From a virus, in the IMG/VR virus record IMGVR_UViG_3300030098_006700, positions 43,582 through 75,902 of that record: 32,321 nucleotides of DNA; one strand, written 5' to 3'. The notes beneath the pieces are model-generated. The model worked only from the letters and a program-made list of their open reading frames with translations. It made no database searches and had not been told where the DNA came from. Each line of letters begins with the position of its first letter. Within the stretch, counting starts at the first letter, position 1. Both the position numbers and the translations under genes were made by a program. Shown piece after piece: positions 1 to 10,284 of this stretch.

Positions 1-3000
1 CCATCATTCAATAAAATTAATCGAAACCCACGTCGCCGTTTAATCGAGACAGAACCAGGAGTTTATCTGACAGCATCCCAATATGACAATTATTGGGTTC
101 AGCATACAATACCTCGTGCTGATCGGCAATATGCCTGGATTACGGGTGCCATTGGAAATGATTCGAATTTAAGATATTATGGATATGCTCCAGTTGGCGG
201 CGATACTGCCGGAATGTATTCAAGCTCTGCTAATGGATGGGAGGCATATTTTAATTTTATTACCCAAAGTGATGTTGGAACAAGTAATCCAATTACACAG
301 CCAGCGGTTGATTTGAATTATTACGTTACTGATCCTGCTGATGACTTTGATGACAACACTTTAGGCAAAGCTTTGACAACGCTTGCCACTACATATTATA
401 ACACGACATTGTTAGACGTTTATAGTATCACTCCCAATAATGCAGACTACTTTAATCTTTTGATGACTAAGCGTCGTTCTGCATTTAAAACTCGCAATGC
501 GCCACTGGCAGATAGCTATACAGAGAAAGTCTTGCGACGGCATCGCGATGAGTCAGTTATAACTCTCAAGCGAGATCGACAGCCATTAGAGCGCTATACT
601 ATTAAGCCAGTATCTATGCGTGGCCGCCCAGTTAGCCTGAACATGACCATTAATGAGCAGACTGATGTTACAGTGTGCGGAACCTATAATAACAATTTTA
701 TATATTTTAGTGATCTTCAGCTTAATAACGCGATGCAAACCTCATTGCCTAAATCGACAACACCCGAACAGCTTATGGCCATAGCAAATTTATCTGAAGA
801 ATATAATTTAAATTGGATATTGTATACAGAGATGCTCTTCCCGTCGGCGTTAAATGAATTTCTTTCATCATCATCCGAAAGAATAGATTATGATAATCGC
901 TTTTGGAGAAATACACTAGAAGATCGTTATTTGCTTGGAAGTGAAACAATTAAGCAAAATTCTTGGGGATTATCGGTTTCACAAAGTTCTTGGCCATTAG
1001 ATGAGCCACGCGACTTCACCACGCGCACTGGAATCCCCGCTGTTAATTTGCCTAGTAAGTTTTATTTACGAGGGCAAAATAGAGCCGGAGAACTCCAAAA
1101 CGCATACTATCATGTGTTGAGTGGAACCCAGGCTACTAATGCACTATATCGTGCCCCGAGTTTGGTGCCTAGTGCTCTATACGCTAGAAAACACACACTT
1201 CCACAATCTAGAACAGTGGTATCGCCTTCTGGTATGCCGATTCCCGAGACAGGTTCTGCGGGCATCACATTATATAGTGCCGCTATAGACACTTTGGCAG
1301 GCGAAGCTGCATGGCAAGCTGACACGCAAGCAGGAATTGTTGCAAAAACGGGTTCTACTGTATCTTTTGAATCACATCCATCGCAGCCATGGTTCTCAAC
1401 ATATGAAGATTATAAAGAAGATTTGAGAACAGTAGCTAAAGATTATGCTATTGTACCCGAGTTTAGAATTAGTGAACACCTTGAAGAACTTAAAAAGTTG
1501 GGTACTCGTGCTAATAATAAATTTGATTGGTTTGAGATCGTAGGTACAGATAAAAACAGTTCCCAATCATCATTTTATAAAGATTATTCAAATTCAGAGT
1601 TTATGGGTCGATTTACTAATATCCATGAATTATCAAAACTTAGACCCAAAGAAATTAAATTGGTGTGTAGCGGCACGATCAGGTTTAACCCATATAAAGG
1701 GTTTTATCCAGCACAACGTACTATAGATCTAACTAGCCAACTTTCTCGCTCATACTCAAATTCATTTTTAGCAATGTTTAATAACAATACTATTGAGGCT
1801 GAAGATGGAGCTATACGACCACTCTTACAATCGCTATGTGCCCCAGGTGTCCTTTTTAACTCAATTAAAAGTGGAATTGCAGTAGACTATCCTATTATCT
1901 CTGATAGTAACAAGGTTTTAAAAACACATTTTGGCAACACATTATCATCAGCCGCTGATGTAGCTTGGATGATCCTCGCTACTAGTTCGGTAGGGGCATC
2001 GGGAGATACGGTAGGATACGAGGGTGGAGTTTTTTGGGACTATCGAGTACCATTTGAATCAATTATAACACCCGAAGCTTACTTGGGCGGTCTCGAATTT
2101 GTTGATATGGAACCGCACCCATCTTGCTCAATAACAGGACTTACAGCGTCTTTTGTTGGTAAACAAAATGACGACATATACACATCTATGGCTTCTAACT
2201 GGGCTGCACAAGTCGGTGCCTTCTTCCTTAAAGACGGGCAATATACTAGACTAGAATCTGAAATGGTGACTGACGATTTGAGGTTTGAAGCAGGGAGTAC
2301 ATATGCATCACGACTAGTGCTTAAGCGTAGCACGACTGGCCCTAGGACTTATCAAAATGAGTCAGGTTCATCGGGTGATAATACTGCCTATAGTCGATTT
2401 GGTGCGCGGAGATATTTCTCTTCATCTAGTCCAACGTTTGGTAAAGGAACTTTCCCAATTCCTCAAGATCCGCGACAGCATGATACAGCCAATTTTTATG
2501 AGAACTTTACAATGTACTCACGCCCAACAGCATTTGGTCCCCCCATTGCTGGGCGCCCAATAAGTCCACCAGCAACCGCCGCAGGAATTACTGCTTCGTT
2601 GTCTTACCCATCCGATTCTTTGATCGGGTGTAACTGGGCTTTTACACCTCCCTATTACAATGGTGAGGCGTGGGTTGACTTTATCTTTACACCGTCGGCC
2701 AGCGTAGCATATGATTTAGAAAGGATTCTTTCCGAAACAAAAATGATCTATTGGCGGGCTGACCCAGGAGTTTCGGCGTCCGCTGGTATCGGTACTTTGA
2801 ATATGTCGGGGACACAGCTTTTGCCGACATTTAAGGGTAATATTCCTGGTGTGGGGGCTATGCCATATGATGGTGAAAACGTCAATGCCAATGCTATGCA
2901 GATAAGTGCCAGCTTCCTCTTGGGAGGCGTAGAAAGGGTCCTTGAGGCGGAAGAAGATAAGTTCGGCAATCAGACTAAAAGTGTTAATAAAACAGTTGGT

Positions 3001-4539
3001 AAAAAATGGGTTATTCAGCCTAAGTTTGAAACTCCCATGCTTAATTTTAATAATACTGGAATACATCCAATTACCAATGCTGATGGCAATCTTGAACTTC
3101 CAACATTCGCTTCGGCCTCTGTTCCTCGTGGGATGTGGCACCAATTTGGTGTGATTCCAGAAACTCCCGACAAAGGAATTTTTATAGAAATTGGTGATAT
3201 TCCCCCTAACTGGTTGAAAAATCATTATATGGTCGTTAATACTTCTAGTGTTTATAATGGATTCAATGTTCAGAATGGTGCAGCAATGCATCGTAAAATG
3301 AAGCCTTTTACTGATGTTGTTAGATTTAAGCCAGAAAACCGACGAGCGCGTTTGGGCGAAATAGCCGAATCGCAAACCATACGAGAAGCTATTGTAGCAG
3401 TTCCTTATGTTGTGGATTCTAATGAAGATACCCTGCAGAATTCCTCTCAGGAGAAGTATAGAAATCGTACTTTGAAAAAATTCTTTAGTGTTGATAAAGA
3501 GAAGATCGATGCTGCTATGACAGATCAGATTGGAAGTATACGCGGCGACTCTTTAAATGCTTCGGGAGAATCAGTGAGATTGATGGTACAAAAGATGCAA
3601 AGATATGTATTGCCGCCCATGTTTGATTTTATTAACGATCCTACGATTGATCCAGTGGCTATGTACTTTTTTGAATTTGAGTATGAATTAGACCAAGATG
3701 ATCTTAGTTACATCTGGCAAAATATCGCCCCTCGTGATTACAAAAAAATGACGAAAGCTGTGAGTAGTGTGGCATATTCTTTAGATGACAACGAACTTTT
3801 GGCTTCTGAAGACGTATTACAGGAAAATATGCGCTGGATGGTCTTTAAAGTTAAGCAGCGAGCAACGGAAACCTATACTGATATGATAGCTCCGCAAGTT
3901 GGATCCGCAGCAGGAAGTAAAAATCTTTTCGATGATAACGAAAAAACAACACCCACTTATCCAGTTGAGGCAAACTGGCCTTATGATTATTTATCATTTG
4001 TAGAGACAGTTAAATTTGATGTCTCGGTGCTATATAAAGAAGATGAGTCGGCGGCTTCTATGGGTGAAGATAACAAGACGACAACGATGTTAACTGGTGT
4101 TTCTTCTGATGTTCAAGGGCACACGCATGCTTATAACATCGAATCGAGCAATGGAGGTAATGGATACACTGATTATGCATACCATCCAGAAAATAAGAGT
4201 GTAAAGCATAGACATCGGGTAATCGATGGAGTGGTTCAATCAGCACAATCAGATTGTTACCCTAATTGTAAGGAAGCATACGGAGTTGATGGTGTTCCAG
4301 AGCATATACACGCCTTAACCCCGACACAGACTACAAATAAAAGTTTTTCTTCGAATCGAATGAATAGAAGATTGCCTGCAGGAATATCTTCTCGAAACAA
4401 TGGTAAAGAAACAAAAACTTCTGCCAACATAGGCAGTAGGAGTGCTAAAGCTAATTCCAGAGAGCCTAATTCAAAGAAGACGAACAATAATATTTCTGCT
4501 AATAAGACTGGGCGTTCTAAGGGAAATAAAGGGTACTAA
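1..4539 (+). CDS. Large virion structural protein, 5' end outside window
   Basis: The reading frame is open from base 1 with no start in the window, so the ATG at 214 is internal and the gene begins further left. At least 1512 residues are present. The composition (Ser/Thr/Asn/Tyr-rich, no membrane segment, no enzyme motif) and the position at the head of a run of similar genes suggest a tail, baseplate or fibre component of the particle. The C-terminal part holds a His/Cys module coded at about 4114-4314, with three H-x-H pairs and a C-x3-C. It is followed by a basic Asn/Ser/Lys-rich tail of about 70 residues that looks disordered. The next gene starts two bases after the stop. The structural role is inferred from composition and context; I recognise no named family. 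Confidence 0.75.
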   Translation, partial: PSFNKINRNPRRRLIETEPGVYLTASQYDNYWVQHTIPRADRQYAWITGAIGNDSNLRYYGYAPVGGDTAGMYSSSANGWEAYFNFITQSDVGTSNPITQPAVDLNYYVTDPADDFDDNTLGKALTTLATTYYNTTLLDVYSITPNNADYFNLLMTKRRSAFKTRNAPLADSYTEKVLRRHRDESVITLKRDRQPLERYTIKPVSMRGRPVSLNMTINEQTDVTVCGTYNNNFIYFSDLQLNNAMQTSLPKSTTPEQLMAIANLSEEYNLNWILYTEMLFPSALNEFLSSSSERIDYDNRFWRNTLEDRYLLGSETIKQNSWGLSVSQSSWPLDEPRDFTTRTGIPAVNLPSKFYLRGQNRAGELQNAYYHVLSGTQATNALYRAPSLVPSALYARKHTLPQSRTVVSPSGMPIPETGSAGITLYSAAIDTLAGEAAWQADTQAGIVAKTGSTVSFESHPSQPWFSTYEDYKEDLRTVAKDYAIVPEFRISEHLEELKKLGTRANNKFDWFEIVGTDKNSSQSSFYKDYSNSEFMGRFTNIHELSKLRPKEIKLVCSGTIRFNPYKGFYPAQRTIDLTSQLSRSYSNSFLAMFNNNTIEAEDGAIRPLLQSLCAPGVLFNSIKSGIAVDYPIISDSNKVLKTHFGNTLSSAADVAWMILATSSVGASGDTVGYEGGVFWDYRVPFESIITPEAYLGGLEFVDMEPHPSCSITGLTASFVGKQNDDIYTSMASNWAAQVGAFFLKDGQYTRLESEMVTDDLRFEAGSTYASRLVLKRSTTGPRTYQNESGSSGDNTAYSRFGARRYFSSSSPTFGKGTFPIPQDPRQHDTANFYENFTMYSRPTAFGPPIAGRPISPPATAAGITASLSYPSDSLIGCNWAFTPPYYNGEAWVDFIFTPSASVAYDLERILSETKMIYWRADPGVSASAGIGTLNMSGTQLLPTFKGNIPGVGAMPYDGENVNANAMQISASFLLGGVERVLEAEEDKFGNQTKSVNKTVGKKWVIQPKFETPMLNFNNTGIHPITNADGNLELPTFASASVPRGMWHQFGVIPETPDKGIFIEIGDIPPNWLKNHYMVVNTSSVYNGFNVQNGAAMHRKMKPFTDVVRFKPENRRARLGEIAESQTIREAIVAVPYVVDSNEDTLQNSSQEKYRNRTLKKFFSVDKEKIDAAMTDQIGSIRGDSLNASGESVRLMVQKMQRYVLPPMFDFINDPTIDPVAMYFFEFEYELDQDDLSYIWQNIAPRDYKKMTKAVSSVAYSLDDNELLASEDVLQENMRWMVFKVKQRATETYTDMIAPQVGSAAGSKNLFDDNEKTTPTYPVEANWPYDYLSFVETVKFDVSVLYKEDESAASMGEDNKTTTMLTGVSSDVQGHTHAYNIESSNGGNGYTDYAYHPENKSVKHRHRVIDGVVQSAQSDCYPNCKEAYGVDGVPEHIHALTPTQTTNKSFSSNRMNRRLPAGISSRNNGKETKTSANIGSRSAKANSREPNSKKTNNNISANKTGRSKGNKGY
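4114..4314 (+). other. HxH/Cys putative metal-binding module in the large structural protein
   Basis: Within the first gene, codons for H-T-H (4120-4128), H-R-H (4207-4215), C-Y-P-N-C (4255-4269) and H-I-H (4303-4311) occur in about 65 residues. H-x-H pairs bind iron in trimeric phage tail spikes and fibres (for example T4 gp12-type and P2 spike proteins). Metal binding here is inferred from the spacing alone. Confidence 0.45.
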
Positions 4540-4541
4540 AG

Positions 4542-5582
4542 ATGGGAACTTTTATCGATAAAAAATTACGAGTTTATGATCTAAGGCTAACACCTTATGC
4601 TCACTATCTTATGGCTATAGGAAAATTTAGGCCCGATAGTTATGCATTTTATGATGATAATATTCTTTATGATATATCTTATGCTGCAACTTCTTCAGTA
4701 GAGGATCAGAGCAAGGTTGTCCAACGTATTCGAGATACACATTTTCACGAGAGTCAAGTTTTATTCGAAGGTGTTTCGGCATCAATAGCTAATTTTCCTG
4801 GTGCAACATTTGATCAGTTTACAAATGAGCCTACCCCTTTTGAAGAGCGTCCACGAGAATCTATATATCGGTATGAAAGTATGATAGGTGACGCACGCCT
4901 TGACGGAAAAGCTGATTATGCACCTGCATGGAAAATAGTAGCTTTGCAAAGTACCATTACTTCTTCTACATTGAATAATCCAAGTCACCAATCATTAATT
5001 CCACAACTCAATATAGATGCTAACTATCGATTAACTACGGTTGAAGCTGAAGCCGAATATAATCCCAAATCAATACGCACGATATCGCAAAAAACACCCG
5101 CCTTTATTGATGGTAGAATGATAATTTTACAAAGAGATGATCCTGTTTTTTATGTTGAAGAATTGAATACTTTATTGTTGACCACGAATTTTGATATTGA
5201 AGTTTTTGAGGTGGGTTCCGATTTGACACCTACGGCATTACTCAAAAAATACTTTCGGAAGACCGCACCTCAAATAGAAAATGGATTTTTAGTTTCACAC
5301 GTCGCAGCAGCAGTAGACGATTCTGCTGCTTCATCAATAACAGGGAGTGTAGAATACTATTTTGATGTTTTAACAGATGGTATGGCTAACGAAGATATTG
5401 CATGTCGGGGCGCATTACAATTTAACAAAGAATCCTATTACGTTGATTTAGACTTTGATTGCGGAATGGAACAAGAAGATACAACTTATTACGATATTTA
5501 TGGTTCAGTCTCTGATGATATTGAAATTTGCGATGCCGTAAGTAACGATGATGATGAAGGGGGTAGCGGATGTCTGGATTAG
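4542..5582 (+). CDS. Virion structural protein with LLxxGKF-type N-terminal module
   Basis: 346 residues, soluble, acidic towards the C-terminus, no membrane segment. The ATG at 4542 lies two bases after the previous stop and has an AAAGGG sequence upstream at suitable spacing, inside the end of the previous gene. Residues about 8-45 (D-x2-LTPYAHYLMAIGKF followed by a DDNILYD stretch) resemble the start of the gene at 13074 (D-x2-LTNEGRKLLATGKF, then GDDEINY). The two proteins therefore probably share a fold used in the particle. The last 13 bases overlap the next gene, implying translational coupling. No specific function is recognisable; the structural call comes from context and this shared module. 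Confidence 0.65.
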   Translation: MGTFIDKKLRVYDLRLTPYAHYLMAIGKFRPDSYAFYDDNILYDISYAATSSVEDQSKVVQRIRDTHFHESQVLFEGVSASIANFPGATFDQFTNEPTPFEERPRESIYRYESMIGDARLDGKADYAPAWKIVALQSTITSSTLNNPSHQSLIPQLNIDANYRLTTVEAEAEYNPKSIRTISQKTPAFIDGRMIILQRDDPVFYVEELNTLLLTTNFDIEVFEVGSDLTPTALLKKYFRKTAPQIENGFLVSHVAAAVDDSAASSITGSVEYYFDVLTDGMANEDIACRGALQFNKESYYVDLDFDCGMEQEDTTYYDIYGSVSDDIEICDAVSNDDDEGGSGCLD

Positions 5583-8500
5583 TACTTAAAGGTAATTCTC
5601 TAAGTCAGACGGGTGAATATTTGCCGTCTGTTTATATTGATAAAATTACAATTGTTGATCATGGTTTAACTGTAAATGTAGATCTGTTTATTCCCAATTT
5701 AGAAAATCGATATGTTGAAGAAGATGAATCAGATGCTACGACAACAACCGTTATAACAGATGAGGCTTCTTATCGAAGAGAGATGCTGGCAAATAGCGAA
5801 TATGCATATTATGTGGTGGTTAGATTATACGGACAATCCATTTCAATAGCAGCCGGGCCATGGATGTCTTCCGCACTTGATTTGGGTTCATTAGCTTATG
5901 ACGATATTGTAGAAAACAAAACAAGCATTTGGGACTTAATTGCCAATAGTTCTGTTTCGTTTAGTGATAATGCGGTGTCAATATTTGATACGGTGCCTTA
6001 TTTCGAAGGAGATGAGGCAGTATGGTCAGAGGAGTGGACCGAGGCGTATGGATACGACCTGGCATTTCTACACCAGATAGATACTGAAACTACTGGTGAA
6101 TTAGATAGAGTGTGGGATGAGTCTGGCCGAGAATATCTTAGATATCGCACACAGATAGAATATACAGATGAAGCATGGGATTGGGATAAATATAATATTG
6201 TCAATGATTTACAAGTATTTGCTTTTAGTAGTACATACACATATACTGCAGACACCATTGAAGAAGAAAGAGAAGAACCTGTTTTATTAGATAAAAAGAC
6301 GGGTGATCTTTCTTACGAAAAAGTTTGGGCTGATGGCAGTTTGGCAAATCGACTACAAACAGAATATATTGATGATAAGGGGGCGATTTATGACCAAGTT
6401 CCCCTGCAGGCGACAGATTCAGACTTTTATAAAATTAATCGGATTAACCACGAAGAAATAGTAGATTTTTTTGAAAATTTAGTTCAACAATACAGTGATG
6501 ATTATAGGCTCGAAGAAGTCGATGAAAATAAATATGTCTATCTACGTTCTGCTATGGACATTATATCTACAGTAGTGGCCTCACGTGGCAATAAAGTAGA
6601 TTTGGTGCCAGCTATAAAACGAGCCATGGCTCTATTTCCAGAAAAAGCTCCAGCCCTTCCAGTGGGTAAATTTTATAGAAGTCTTCGGAAGCGGTTGCAT
6701 ACTGTTGACAAACTGGTAAGAGACAGTCAAAAGTTACGAAAGAAAATATTATACAATGGTAAAATATTTGATAATAGATCTCAGCCGCCCGCAGAATTAG
6801 GTTCGAGTTGGAATGAAGAGATATCTGATTGTGAATTAATATATGAAAACTGGGTTGGCGCCCTAACGTGGTTTTATGATTGGTCTACGGGGGATTTATA
6901 TACATACGACGAAGAGACTTTATCATATTATATTGATCCTGATGAAGTAATCAACTATGACGTTGATTGGCACGGTGCGCTAGCTAATGGGTTCATTTTT
7001 TTCGATTATGAAAAAGCGCTTAGAAAAACCAGCATCCTTTCTCGCTATATGGATGTCAACAAATTAGAAAATAGAGGACTTCATGTTCCATATTCTTTGT
7101 ATAGAGTCTCTCAATTTATTTATATGAATAAAGTAGGATGGAACAAGCGTATGGGTTTTGAATCAGGCGAGATTGACATACGAATCAAATCCAACATGGA
7201 TGATAGCGCCGAATATCCATTGACAGAATATTCGTCGATTTCCGATATGGGCAGCCCTGATCCTCCCGATGGGGGCAGCCCTGGTGCAAATACAAACAAC
7301 CCAGGGGGTTCCAGCAACTGGTCCAACGCGTTGTCGTGTACATTTCTTGAAGATACAAGATCTCATATCCAAACTCGCCGTTTGGTGGACATGTCGGCTC
7401 AAAGGTGGACCGACATTGATGATTATCGTTTACTGACATTTAGCGTGATGGATTATATAAATTCTAGTTTAATATCAAACACTGCTCTTGTATGGTATGA
7501 TACAGTTGCTTATGCCGCCGACGGCGGTATGGATATTAGTCCCGAGAGAACATTTAAGATAGATATATCGGACAATACTATTAGACTAGTAAAACAACTG
7601 GATGAAGTATATGCATATTACGAAGAAGTATATGCTGAGTATGTTGAAAGGTGCGAACAGGTTTGTTCAGCCAATGATAGTAACAATTTGTTTAACGCGT
7701 TCTTTGGTGAGTCAATGATGTCTGAATATGAGGAAAACATGTCTCAGGCGCCCTGGGCTAACGTTCCTATCTTTTTCTCGTTGTTCCAAGATTTGTTGTC
7801 TGATATGTGGGATGGCAGCGATGAAAAGATAGTTGCTGCAGCCGCAGTTATCACGGGACAAATAAACCCCGTTAATGGTAATTTAGAGGCTGTAAGAAAT
7901 TTTCAAGAAGCTTTAGCGTCATATCGTTCCGAAATTACCAACATTCAGGATGCAATGTATGATGATGGATATCTTGTATATGTTGATAATAGCGACTATA
8001 CTGGTTATGTGACAGCGGCAGGCAAACAATGGTATCAACTTCGCGAAGAGGTGGAATATTCATGTGAGCCAATTTGGCCAGGAGACATGACCGATTATAA
8101 CGATGGCCAGGGAATATTTCCCTTAGAGGCTTCAGATTGTAATTCGATGATTGAAGAAGGTGACATATGCGATGACGATGTGGGCTATCTCTGTTGGACG
8201 CCTGATGAAATGCTTGCAACACTGGTGGTGAACGTTTACGGGAATTTAGGCCTGGGGTCTTACCCAGAGGTAAACCCGCGCTTTCTTCATCAATGTTTTA
8301 GGGAGTTTATGCAGAGATTTATTGAAATGGCAGCTACCTGGAGTCCTTATGCGTTTACCGATGATCATAACATGTGGGGATACGATTATCATGCTTCATA
8401 CGATGAGGGCAACTTTATTTTTGATTGTGATTGGCTAACTGGTAATAGTGGTGCCCTTTCTCCGTGTAGTGATGGTTATGAAGATGCTGCCGGGGCAGTG

Positions 8501-8860
8501 GGAATGTTATACCAAGCTGCCGTCGAAATTTTTGAGGCGGGAGAAGCGCAGGACTGGTGCCAGTGGATGTGGGAAGAAGAAAATTATGCTGAAACAGGTT
8601 GGACATTCCCAGAATACGCATTGCTGGCGTTTCAAGCCGTACATTCGATTTTGGGGGCAAACACACCCGAAGGTACTGATATGAATGACGTAATTGAGAA
8701 GTTAGATACTGCGATTAAGGCTGCATGGGGTAATAGCAGCAAGTGCTTCTCGATCCCGGTTTGCGGCGGGGCGCAAGCATCAAATTCTTCATCGTCTGGC
8801 GGCGGCGGCCACAAAAGTGAGGATGTATCTTCTAAACAATTTGAAACGAGGGAATATTAA
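5570..8860 (+). CDS. Large virion structural protein (1096 aa)
   Basis: Unrecognised family. The protein is very rich in Asp, Glu, Tyr, Ser and Trp and has no membrane segment. A Gly/Pro/Asn/Ser-rich linker at residues about 558-582 (coded near 7245-7320) separates N- and C-terminal halves. The C-terminal half carries scattered cysteines, and the last 30 residues are a Ser/Gly-rich low-complexity tail. Its start overlaps the preceding gene by 13 bases and the next gene begins two bases after its stop, so it belongs to the same late structural operon. Size, linker and neighbours suit a tail or baseplate-associated protein, but the sequence itself does not show which one. Confidence 0.65.
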   Translation: MSGLVLKGNSLSQTGEYLPSVYIDKITIVDHGLTVNVDLFIPNLENRYVEEDESDATTTTVITDEASYRREMLANSEYAYYVVVRLYGQSISIAAGPWMSSALDLGSLAYDDIVENKTSIWDLIANSSVSFSDNAVSIFDTVPYFEGDEAVWSEEWTEAYGYDLAFLHQIDTETTGELDRVWDESGREYLRYRTQIEYTDEAWDWDKYNIVNDLQVFAFSSTYTYTADTIEEEREEPVLLDKKTGDLSYEKVWADGSLANRLQTEYIDDKGAIYDQVPLQATDSDFYKINRINHEEIVDFFENLVQQYSDDYRLEEVDENKYVYLRSAMDIISTVVASRGNKVDLVPAIKRAMALFPEKAPALPVGKFYRSLRKRLHTVDKLVRDSQKLRKKILYNGKIFDNRSQPPAELGSSWNEEISDCELIYENWVGALTWFYDWSTGDLYTYDEETLSYYIDPDEVINYDVDWHGALANGFIFFDYEKALRKTSILSRYMDVNKLENRGLHVPYSLYRVSQFIYMNKVGWNKRMGFESGEIDIRIKSNMDDSAEYPLTEYSSISDMGSPDPPDGGSPGANTNNPGGSSNWSNALSCTFLEDTRSHIQTRRLVDMSAQRWTDIDDYRLLTFSVMDYINSSLISNTALVWYDTVAYAADGGMDISPERTFKIDISDNTIRLVKQLDEVYAYYEEVYAEYVERCEQVCSANDSNNLFNAFFGESMMSEYEENMSQAPWANVPIFFSLFQDLLSDMWDGSDEKIVAAAAVITGQINPVNGNLEAVRNFQEALASYRSEITNIQDAMYDDGYLVYVDNSDYTGYVTAAGKQWYQLREEVEYSCEPIWPGDMTDYNDGQGIFPLEASDCNSMIEEGDICDDDVGYLCWTPDEMLATLVVNVYGNLGLGSYPEVNPRFLHQCFREFMQRFIEMAATWSPYAFTDDHNMWGYDYHASYDEGNFIFDCDWLTGNSGALSPCSDGYEDAAGAVGMLYQAAVEIFEAGEAQDWCQWMWEEENYAETGWTFPEYALLAFQAVHSILGANTPEGTDMNDVIEKLDTAIKAAWGNSSKCFSIPVCGGAQASNSSSSGGGGHKSEDVSSKQFETREY

Positions 8861-8862
8861 TA

Positions 8863-9528
8863 ATGTCAAAAAATGATTTACAAATACAACAATTAGTAAC
8901 AGAAAGACTATCAAAAGTTTCGATGGGTACAGGTTTATCTAATGCCAGGAGAAATGCAAAGACGCCAGCACGCGCAAGAACTAAAATGAAGTTATCCAAA
9001 GAGAGTGTTACACAGATGCCAGATTTAGACAAATCGCGCGTCTATTATGGTGGTAGAATTATAGATCAAAATGATACTTATAAAATATCAACAATGAAGG
9101 GGCTTCAAGAAACACAGCAATTATCTTCGGACCAATCATACGCAACATTGAGTGGTCCCGACGCCTCTCTCGAATTGTTAAAAAGATTAGATTGTGATAT
9201 ATGTACAGATATGGGTAAAGATTTTTCGCTATTGGACACTCAAACTGACCGTGAAATTATAGATAATCCTAATATTATGGTAGAACAGCGAGGCACAAGA
9301 AAAGGCGCAAAACAAGTTGCAACAACAGATAAATTTCCTTCTCAAGAAGATCCGTTCTATGAGGTGGATCGCAACATACCTGATAAACAGAATTTAGAAA
9401 AGCAGCAACAAGACTATAATCAAAAAGGTCAACAATCAGAGCGTATCGTAAAAGATTTAGTAAGATTAAATACGGCATTTAAAGCTCAAGGTCTTGCAGA
9501 TTATCAATTAAAGCAGTTTAACAAATAG
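8863..9528 (+). CDS. Hypothetical hydrophilic protein in structural operon
   Basis: 221 residues, strongly hydrophilic. A basic segment at about residues 28-48 is rich in Arg/Lys/Ala, and the C-terminal third is Gln/Lys-rich and probably helical. There is no signal peptide, membrane segment or enzyme motif. The ATG at 8863 follows the previous TAA by two bases, with a GAGGGA sequence upstream as ribosome site; the next gene begins nine bases after the stop. Its place between large structural genes suggests a minor virion or assembly protein, but nothing in the sequence fixes its role. Confidence 0.6.
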   Translation: MSKNDLQIQQLVTERLSKVSMGTGLSNARRNAKTPARARTKMKLSKESVTQMPDLDKSRVYYGGRIIDQNDTYKISTMKGLQETQQLSSDQSYATLSGPDASLELLKRLDCDICTDMGKDFSLLDTQTDREIIDNPNIMVEQRGTRKGAKQVATTDKFPSQEDPFYEVDRNIPDKQNLEKQQQDYNQKGQQSERIVKDLVRLNTAFKAQGLADYQLKQFNK

Positions 9529-9537
9529 GAGAACATA

Positions 9538-10257
9538 ATGCCAATCGTTGAATTTGTTCAAAATTTAGGCCTCGAAAGCATGGTAGAAACGGTATTGAGT
9601 GAGACTACTGAACCAGACTTTCCAGATACTGCATATTACTTCCTTACTTTGGGTGAGAATGATGTAGACGACGAAGGTCTGATTGATACATTTAATCCAC
9701 AAATGGAGCAATATTTTGTTACTGACGGTGCTATCAATACGAATTATTCAGATTTAAATTGGGATATGTTACCCAATCCTTCAGAGGAATATCTTGTAGC
9801 AGGAGTGGTGCCAGCATACGTATATTCCACTGCAAAAGCCACAGAAGGTCTCGACACGGCTCAGACCCATCATGGCTTATATTCCTATGCTAGTGACGGG
9901 ATGATGTATTTATATAGCTATGGAGAGACTGATGATGGCTATTTGGTTCCAACTTTGAGTGACGAGGAGAAGGATTCTTTAGACGCACAATATAATAAAT
10001 TAGGCTATGAGATTGGCGAGGCGATGGATTGGAGTCAATATGATGACTCTCCGTTTCTGGATAAAACCAAAGAAGTGGTTGAAGAACTTACGGAACAACT
10101 TATTAGTTATATAGGACCTTTATTAGATCCAGCTATCAACTTTCACAAAACTAAGAATAAGAAGATTTTTGATAATCAGATATCAGTTTTGGGTAGTGAC
10201 ACTGATGAAACAATGATTTCTGTCTCCGCAGACCTGACGTCAGAATACACATCTTAG
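9538..10257 (+). CDS. Hypothetical acidic protein in structural operon
   Basis: 239 residues, markedly acidic (many Asp/Glu, few basic residues), no membrane segment and no recognised domain. A good ribosome site (AGGAG) lies about 8 bases before the ATG. It sits between a 221-residue hydrophilic protein and a 916-residue structural-type protein on the same strand with short gaps, so it is probably made late with the particle proteins. Function unknown. Confidence 0.6.
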   Translation: MPIVEFVQNLGLESMVETVLSETTEPDFPDTAYYFLTLGENDVDDEGLIDTFNPQMEQYFVTDGAINTNYSDLNWDMLPNPSEEYLVAGVVPAYVYSTAKATEGLDTAQTHHGLYSYASDGMMYLYSYGETDDGYLVPTLSDEEKDSLDAQYNKLGYEIGEAMDWSQYDDSPFLDKTKEVVEELTEQLISYIGPLLDPAINFHKTKNKKIFDNQISVLGSDTDETMISVSADLTSEYTS

Positions 10258-10284
10258 GACATACGAGAGGAAATAAGGAAGAAA

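Noticed and set aside
373-402. TTGACA, 18 bases, TATAAC promoter-like match
   Set aside because: It is inside a long structural coding frame with no following gene start; most likely chance in AT-rich coding DNA.
2716-3375. 219-codon open frame on the minus strand
   Set aside because: It lies wholly inside the large structural gene, has no recognisable domain, and its predicted product looks like a compositional shadow.
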